Below are positions 61,436 to 64,000 of a stretch of 64,000 nucleotides of DNA, piece by piece. The number at the start of each line of letters is the position of its first letter. The stretch's first letter is position 1. The position numbers and the translations under genes are program-made. The stretch is from Bacteroidota bacterium (GTDB lineage: Bacteria; Bacteroidota; Bacteroidia; Bacteroidales; Porphyromonadaceae). Location of the stretch: assembly GCA_023396255.1 (NCBI GenBank), contig JAEWWU010000014.1:1-64000 (forward strand), written 5' to 3'. The notes beneath the pieces were generated by a model that saw nothing but the letters and a program-made list of their open reading frames with translations, had not been told where the DNA came from and searched no databases.

Positions 61436-62719
61436 ATGAAAGATTTTATTAAAACTGTATCCGAGTCGGAGAATGCTGTGCTTGTCGGTCTTATAACACC
61501 CGATATTAGTGAACTAAAGAGCAAGGAATATTTGGATGAACTGAAATTCTTGGCTCTGACAGCTGGTTTAACCACTCAAAAGTGTTTTACTCAGCGTCTA
61601 GAGGCTCCCAATTCAACCTCCTTTATAGGTAGTGGGAAACTTTTAGAAATCGCAGATTATATAGCAGCTCACGAAGTTGGGGTGGTGATTTTCGATGATG
61701 AGTTGTCCCCAAAACAGTTACGTAACATAGAAAAAGCTCTAGGAGTTAGAATATTGGACCGCACCGGTTTGATCTTGGATATTTTTGCAACGAGAGCCCA
61801 AACTCTTCACGCTAAAACGCAAGTGGAAATGGCTCAATATCAGTATATGCTTCCTCGATTAACTCGCTTGTGGACTCACTTGGAGAGACAAAGAGGAGGG
61901 GTTGGTATGCGAGGTCCTGGAGAGACTCAGTTGGAAACAGACAAGCGTATCATTCTCGATAAAATATCCAAACTGAAGAAACAACTTGCACAAATTGATA
62001 ATCAAAAATTTCAACAGCGACAGAATAGGGGAAAAATGGTTCGTGTTTCATTGGTAGGCTATACCAATGTTGGAAAAAGCACGTTAATGAACCTTTTTGC
62101 CAAAAGTAACGTGTTGGCTGAAAATAAGCTTTTTGCCACATTGGATACAACTGTTCGCAAGGTTATTATTCACAATCTTCCTTTTCTTTTGAGTGACACG
62201 GTGGGCTTTATACGCAAACTTCCGTCTCAGTTGGTGGAGTCCTTTAAAAGCACCTTAGACGAGGTGAGAGAATCTGATCTGATTTTACACGTGGTAGATG
62301 TCTCTCATCCCGAGTTCGAGGAACAGATAGAAGTAGTGCAGCAAACTCTGCAAAGTATAGGTATTCCCAACGATAGGCCTACAATTATGCTTTTCAATAA
62401 GATTGACAAATATACCCACGAGTGGGAATTTGTCTCAGAACAAGATTTAGAAAAAAATGACGAAATAGAAAGCAATCCTTACGCTATTGAGCGAGATCCC
62501 TATGGAACAGATCCCAATTATCGCCGTGTTGTGTCTCCACAAGAATTGCAAGCATCTTGGATGGCTCGTTTAGGTGATGACTGTATGTTTGTTTCGGCGC
62601 ATACCGGAGCTGGAATTTCTCAATTTAAACGAGCTTTATACAACAAGGTTAAGGAAATACACATAGCAAGATACCCATACAACGATTTTCTTTTCGAAAC
62701 CTATGAAGATTTGGAGTGA
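61436..62719 (+). CDS. hflX: GTPase HflX
   Basis: A 427-residue ribosome-associated GTPase that splits stalled 70S ribosomes under stress. N-terminal HflX domain with FIGSGKLLEIADY and FDDELSPKQLRNIE, then RGGVGMRGPGETQLETDKR, G1 GYTNVGKST, G3 DTVGFIRKLP, G4 NKID, G5 SAHTGAG. A stretch of about 45 residues between G4 and G5 is longer than in E. coli HflX. The frame is open to 61409, but the -7 box overlaps that extension, so ATG 61436 was chosen. Confidence 0.94.
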   Translation: MKDFIKTVSESENAVLVGLITPDISELKSKEYLDELKFLALTAGLTTQKCFTQRLEAPNSTSFIGSGKLLEIADYIAAHEVGVVIFDDELSPKQLRNIEKALGVRILDRTGLILDIFATRAQTLHAKTQVEMAQYQYMLPRLTRLWTHLERQRGGVGMRGPGETQLETDKRIILDKISKLKKQLAQIDNQKFQQRQNRGKMVRVSLVGYTNVGKSTLMNLFAKSNVLAENKLFATLDTTVRKVIIHNLPFLLSDTVGFIRKLPSQLVESFKSTLDEVRESDLILHVVDVSHPEFEEQIEVVQQTLQSIGIPNDRPTIMLFNKIDKYTHEWEFVSEQDLEKNDEIESNPYAIERDPYGTDPNYRRVVSPQELQASWMARLGDDCMFVSAHTGAGISQFKRALYNKVKEIHIARYPYNDFLFETYEDLE

Positions 62720-62745
62720 TACATCGTTTTATTTCAAAAAACTTT

Positions 62746-62753
62746 TAACTTTG
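62746..62753 (+). promoter_or_regulatory. -7 box upstream of the DUF805 gene
   Basis: TAACTTTG, 32 nt before the ATG at 62786; no clear -33 TTTG. Confidence 0.4.
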
Positions 62754-62785
62754 CAGAAAAGGTTTCATTTATTAAAAAATACATT

Positions 62786-63238
62786 ATGACTGGAATTGGT
62801 TACTTTAAGAGAGGTTTGACGACGTGGACTTGCAAGGGGCGTGCACGGAGAAGAGAGTATTGGTATTTTGTGCTGTTCAATGGTATTATTTCCTACCTCT
62901 TAATGCTGTTAGGCATATTTATCTTTGGAAGTCCCGTGGCCGCTTATGCAGAAGCTTTGCAGCTAGGGGGAAATCCTGTATCAGCTATGGTGGATCTTTA
63001 TACATCTCCAGCCTATTTACCTCTTTGGATCTATACGCTGATTGTTTTGGTTCCTCAAATCTGCCTTACTATTCGTCGTCTGCACGACACCAACCGTGGT
63101 GGATGGTGGATTTTTGTAGGGTTAATACCTTTTATCGGTGGAATTGTTTTGCTTGTTTTTATGCTTTTGGACAGTAATCCGTATGAAAATAAGTACGGCA
63201 ATAGTCCGAAATTGACTGCTGATGAAGAGGTTCTCTGA
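62786..63238 (+). CDS. DUF805 family membrane protein
   Basis: A 150-residue integral membrane protein of the DUF805 family: a cytoplasmic start KGRARRREYWYFVLFNGIIS, the Arg-rich IRRLHDTNRGGWW signature, and IPFIGGIVLLVFMLLDSNPYENKYG (in outline). Four membrane helices. The family has no established function. It is followed by a terminator and then a dispersed repeat. Confidence 0.88.
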   Translation: MTGIGYFKRGLTTWTCKGRARRREYWYFVLFNGIISYLLMLLGIFIFGSPVAAYAEALQLGGNPVSAMVDLYTSPAYLPLWIYTLIVLVPQICLTIRRLHDTNRGGWWIFVGLIPFIGGIVLLVFMLLDSNPYENKYGNSPKLTADEEVL

Positions 63239-63269
63239 TCATTAGAGAATATTCTTGAGATATACGATT

Positions 63270-63306
63270 GGGGTGCTGTTCCTAAGTGAATGGCACCCTA
63301 TGTTTT
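63270..63306 (+). terminator. Rho-independent terminator after the DUF805 gene
   Basis: GGGTGC (63271-63276) pairs with GCACCC (63293-63298), followed by TATGTTTTT. Confidence 0.6.
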
Positions 63307-63422
63307 TGACTTAGTCTCGCTGTTATTTGGTTTGATATATGTTCAAACAAATGAGGATACTTTACATTTTTCATTTGGTTTAATGCTCGGTATTGGTAAG
63401 ACTTATTCCAAATTTACACCCA

Positions 63423-63535
63423 CAAAAGATATTTTTTCTTGGACAGAATAAAAATTAGTAGGGAATTACTGAAAAATAATTCCCTCAAATACAGAGTTCT
63501 TGATCTGTTGAAAATGAGCCCAAGTAGGGAAAATT
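63423..63535 (+). repeat. Dispersed palindromic repeat, copy D
   Basis: Core AGGGAATTA (63460-63468), 8-nt loop, TAATTCCCT (63477-63485). The lead CAAAAGATATTTTTTCTTGG and then AATAAAAATTAGT is nearly identical to copy A over about 50 bases. A second AGTAGGGAA is present, with AGGGAA at 63526, 66 nt from the first core instead of 43. It lies between the DUF805 gene and thyA. Confidence 0.8.
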
Positions 63536-63569
63536 TCAAGAAAATTGATCTCGTCTTTGTAGTGAATCC

Positions 63570-63740
63570 GTAAGGTGAAATTTCTTTTTTACATAGGTAG
63601 CCACCGATATTTGAATATTTTGTCTTGTGAAACATTTCACCAACCTTGTGTCGTTTCCAAAATAACTTTTCAGAAATTTTTCGTTGAGAAAATTTCATAG
63701 AAAAGCTGAACAAGAGTGTTCTTTTTATCTATTTCAGCTT
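63570..63740. other. Inverted-repeat-rich region upstream of thyA
   Basis: Three separate perfect or near-perfect stems in 120 nt: GTGAAACATTTCAC (63627-63640, palindrome with a 2-nt centre), GAAATTTT/AAAATTTC (63673-63680 and 63689-63696), and AAGCTGAA/TTCAGCTT (63703-63710 and 63733-63740). No ORF of note. It ends 45 nt before the thyA -7 box. Confidence 0.5.
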
Positions 63741-63785
63741 GTACGAAAAGAGTTTATAAGGAATTATTTTGTAGCCTAAAATGAT

Positions 63786-63793
63786 TAACTTTG
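63786..63793 (+). promoter_or_regulatory. -7 box directly before thyA
   Basis: TAACTTTG ends 5 nt before the ATG at 63799, so the message may be leaderless. TTTG at 63768-63771 is present but only 14 nt upstream. Confidence 0.5.
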
Positions 63794-63798
63794 CCACT

Positions 63799-64000
63799 AT
63801 GAAGCAGTATATAGATTTACTTAACAAAATCCTTAGAGAAGGGGCAGTTCGCACGGATCGAACAGGTGTTGGCACAATCGGTGTTTTCGGCCACCAAATG
63901 CGCTTTGACTTAAGGAATGGATTTCCTTTATTGACCACGAAAAAACTACACCTAAAGAGTATCATATATGAACTGCTTTGGTTCCTCAACGGAGATACCA
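63799..64000 (+). CDS. thyA: Thymidylate synthase, N-terminal part (cut by window edge)
   Basis: Makes dTMP from dUMP with methylene-tetrahydrofolate. The first 67 residues are present: [18 protein letters not shown], then [19 protein letters not shown] (Arg of the dUMP phosphate site), [26 protein letters not shown]. This is the usual start of ThyA; the catalytic Cys lies beyond the window. It is linked in function to folP (folate supply) at 18.3 kb. Confidence 0.95.
   Translation, partial: MKQYIDLLNKILREGAVRTDRTGVGTIGVFGHQMRFDLRNGFPLLTTKKLHLKSIIYELLWFLNGDT

Noticed and set aside
15906..63535. CRISPR array as an explanation for the repeated AGGGAATTA elements
   Set aside because: The copies are far apart, differ in orientation, and have no spacers or cas genes nearby.
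1..64000. tRNA or rRNA genes
   Set aside because: I checked the long intergenic gaps for T-loop-like and CCA-end patterns by eye and saw none; a covariance-model search would be decisive.

Overview
The window is about 64 kb of ordinary, gene-dense chromosome from a member of the Bacteroidales, most likely Porphyromonas or a close relative. This rests on several signs. Promoter -7 boxes are of the TAnnTTTG type. One secreted protein has a type IX secretion (T9SS) C-terminal sorting domain. Bacteroidetes-only families are present (DUF3822, DUF4290, DUF4835, DUF721 next to recF, START-like). The lysyl-tRNA synthetase has an extended C-terminus, MurA has Asp instead of the active-site Cys, and base composition is moderately low in GC. 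No rRNA, tRNA, CRISPR array or prophage was seen. The only recognisable mobile element is the last part of an IS30-family transposase at the left edge.

Layout. 1-4.5 kb: IS30 end, an rlmI-type rRNA methyltransferase, then (minus strand) a small ferredoxin, dapA, recF and a DUF721 gene. 5-7.6 kb: two envelope genes, a leucine-rich-repeat T9SS cargo and a thioredoxin-fold Omp28-like lipoprotein, each with a strong terminator. 7.9-11.8 kb: a five-gene minus-strand operon (213-aa unknown, DUF3822, rsmD, dus, helix-hairpin-helix protein). 11.9-15.8 kb: a 7TM-HD phosphodiesterase, aroK and an LptF/G-like permease. 16.2-22.3 kb: TlpA-like lipoprotein, a small ribbon-helix-helix protein, tadA, folP, cdaA, rpe, comEC. 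22.4-27.3 kb: a membrane UDP-sugar dehydratase, a degenerate GH92-like lipoprotein and, convergent, a formate/nitrite channel. 27.8-31.6 kb: an ECF sigma factor, a sigma-54 activator overlapping lptE, and two small genes.

31.6-38.6 kb is a compact plus-strand block (dnaN, DnaQ-like exonuclease, coaBC, DUF4835, recN, rlmB, ridA) closed by a strong terminator. pta-ackA follows. 41.7-49.6 kb is a seven-gene minus-strand block (lysS, gpsA, pgi, DUF4290, murA, rimM, dxr) with a good promoter upstream of lysS. 49.8-60.5 kb is minus-strand: glnS, dedA, oxyR, vanZ-like, nitroreductase, a transglutaminase-like protein, queA, panC, a GHL10 lipoprotein and hemW. The right end carries a START-like protein, hflX, a DUF805 protein and the start of thyA.

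How the genes work together. Most are housekeeping: replication and repair (dnaN, recF, recN, exonuclease), tRNA and rRNA modification (rlmI, rlmB, rsmD, dus, tadA, queA), cofactors (folP, panC, coaBC, hemW), cell envelope (murA, lptE, the permease, dxr), acetate fermentation (pta-ackA) and c-di-AMP turnover (cdaA plus the 7TM-HD protein).

The most unusual signal is not a gene. It is a family of four dispersed intergenic palindromic elements built on a conserved 9-bp stem with an 8-nt loop (AGGGAATTA-N8-TAATTCCCT), near 15.95, 27.55, 49.74 and 63.47 kb. Other points worth a look are several genes whose TAnnTTTG box lies only 5-7 nt before the start codon (possible leaderless mRNAs), a terminator-like hairpin with a nine-residue mini-ORF near 60.6 kb, and substitutions at normally catalytic positions in CoaBC, MurA and the GH92-like protein.
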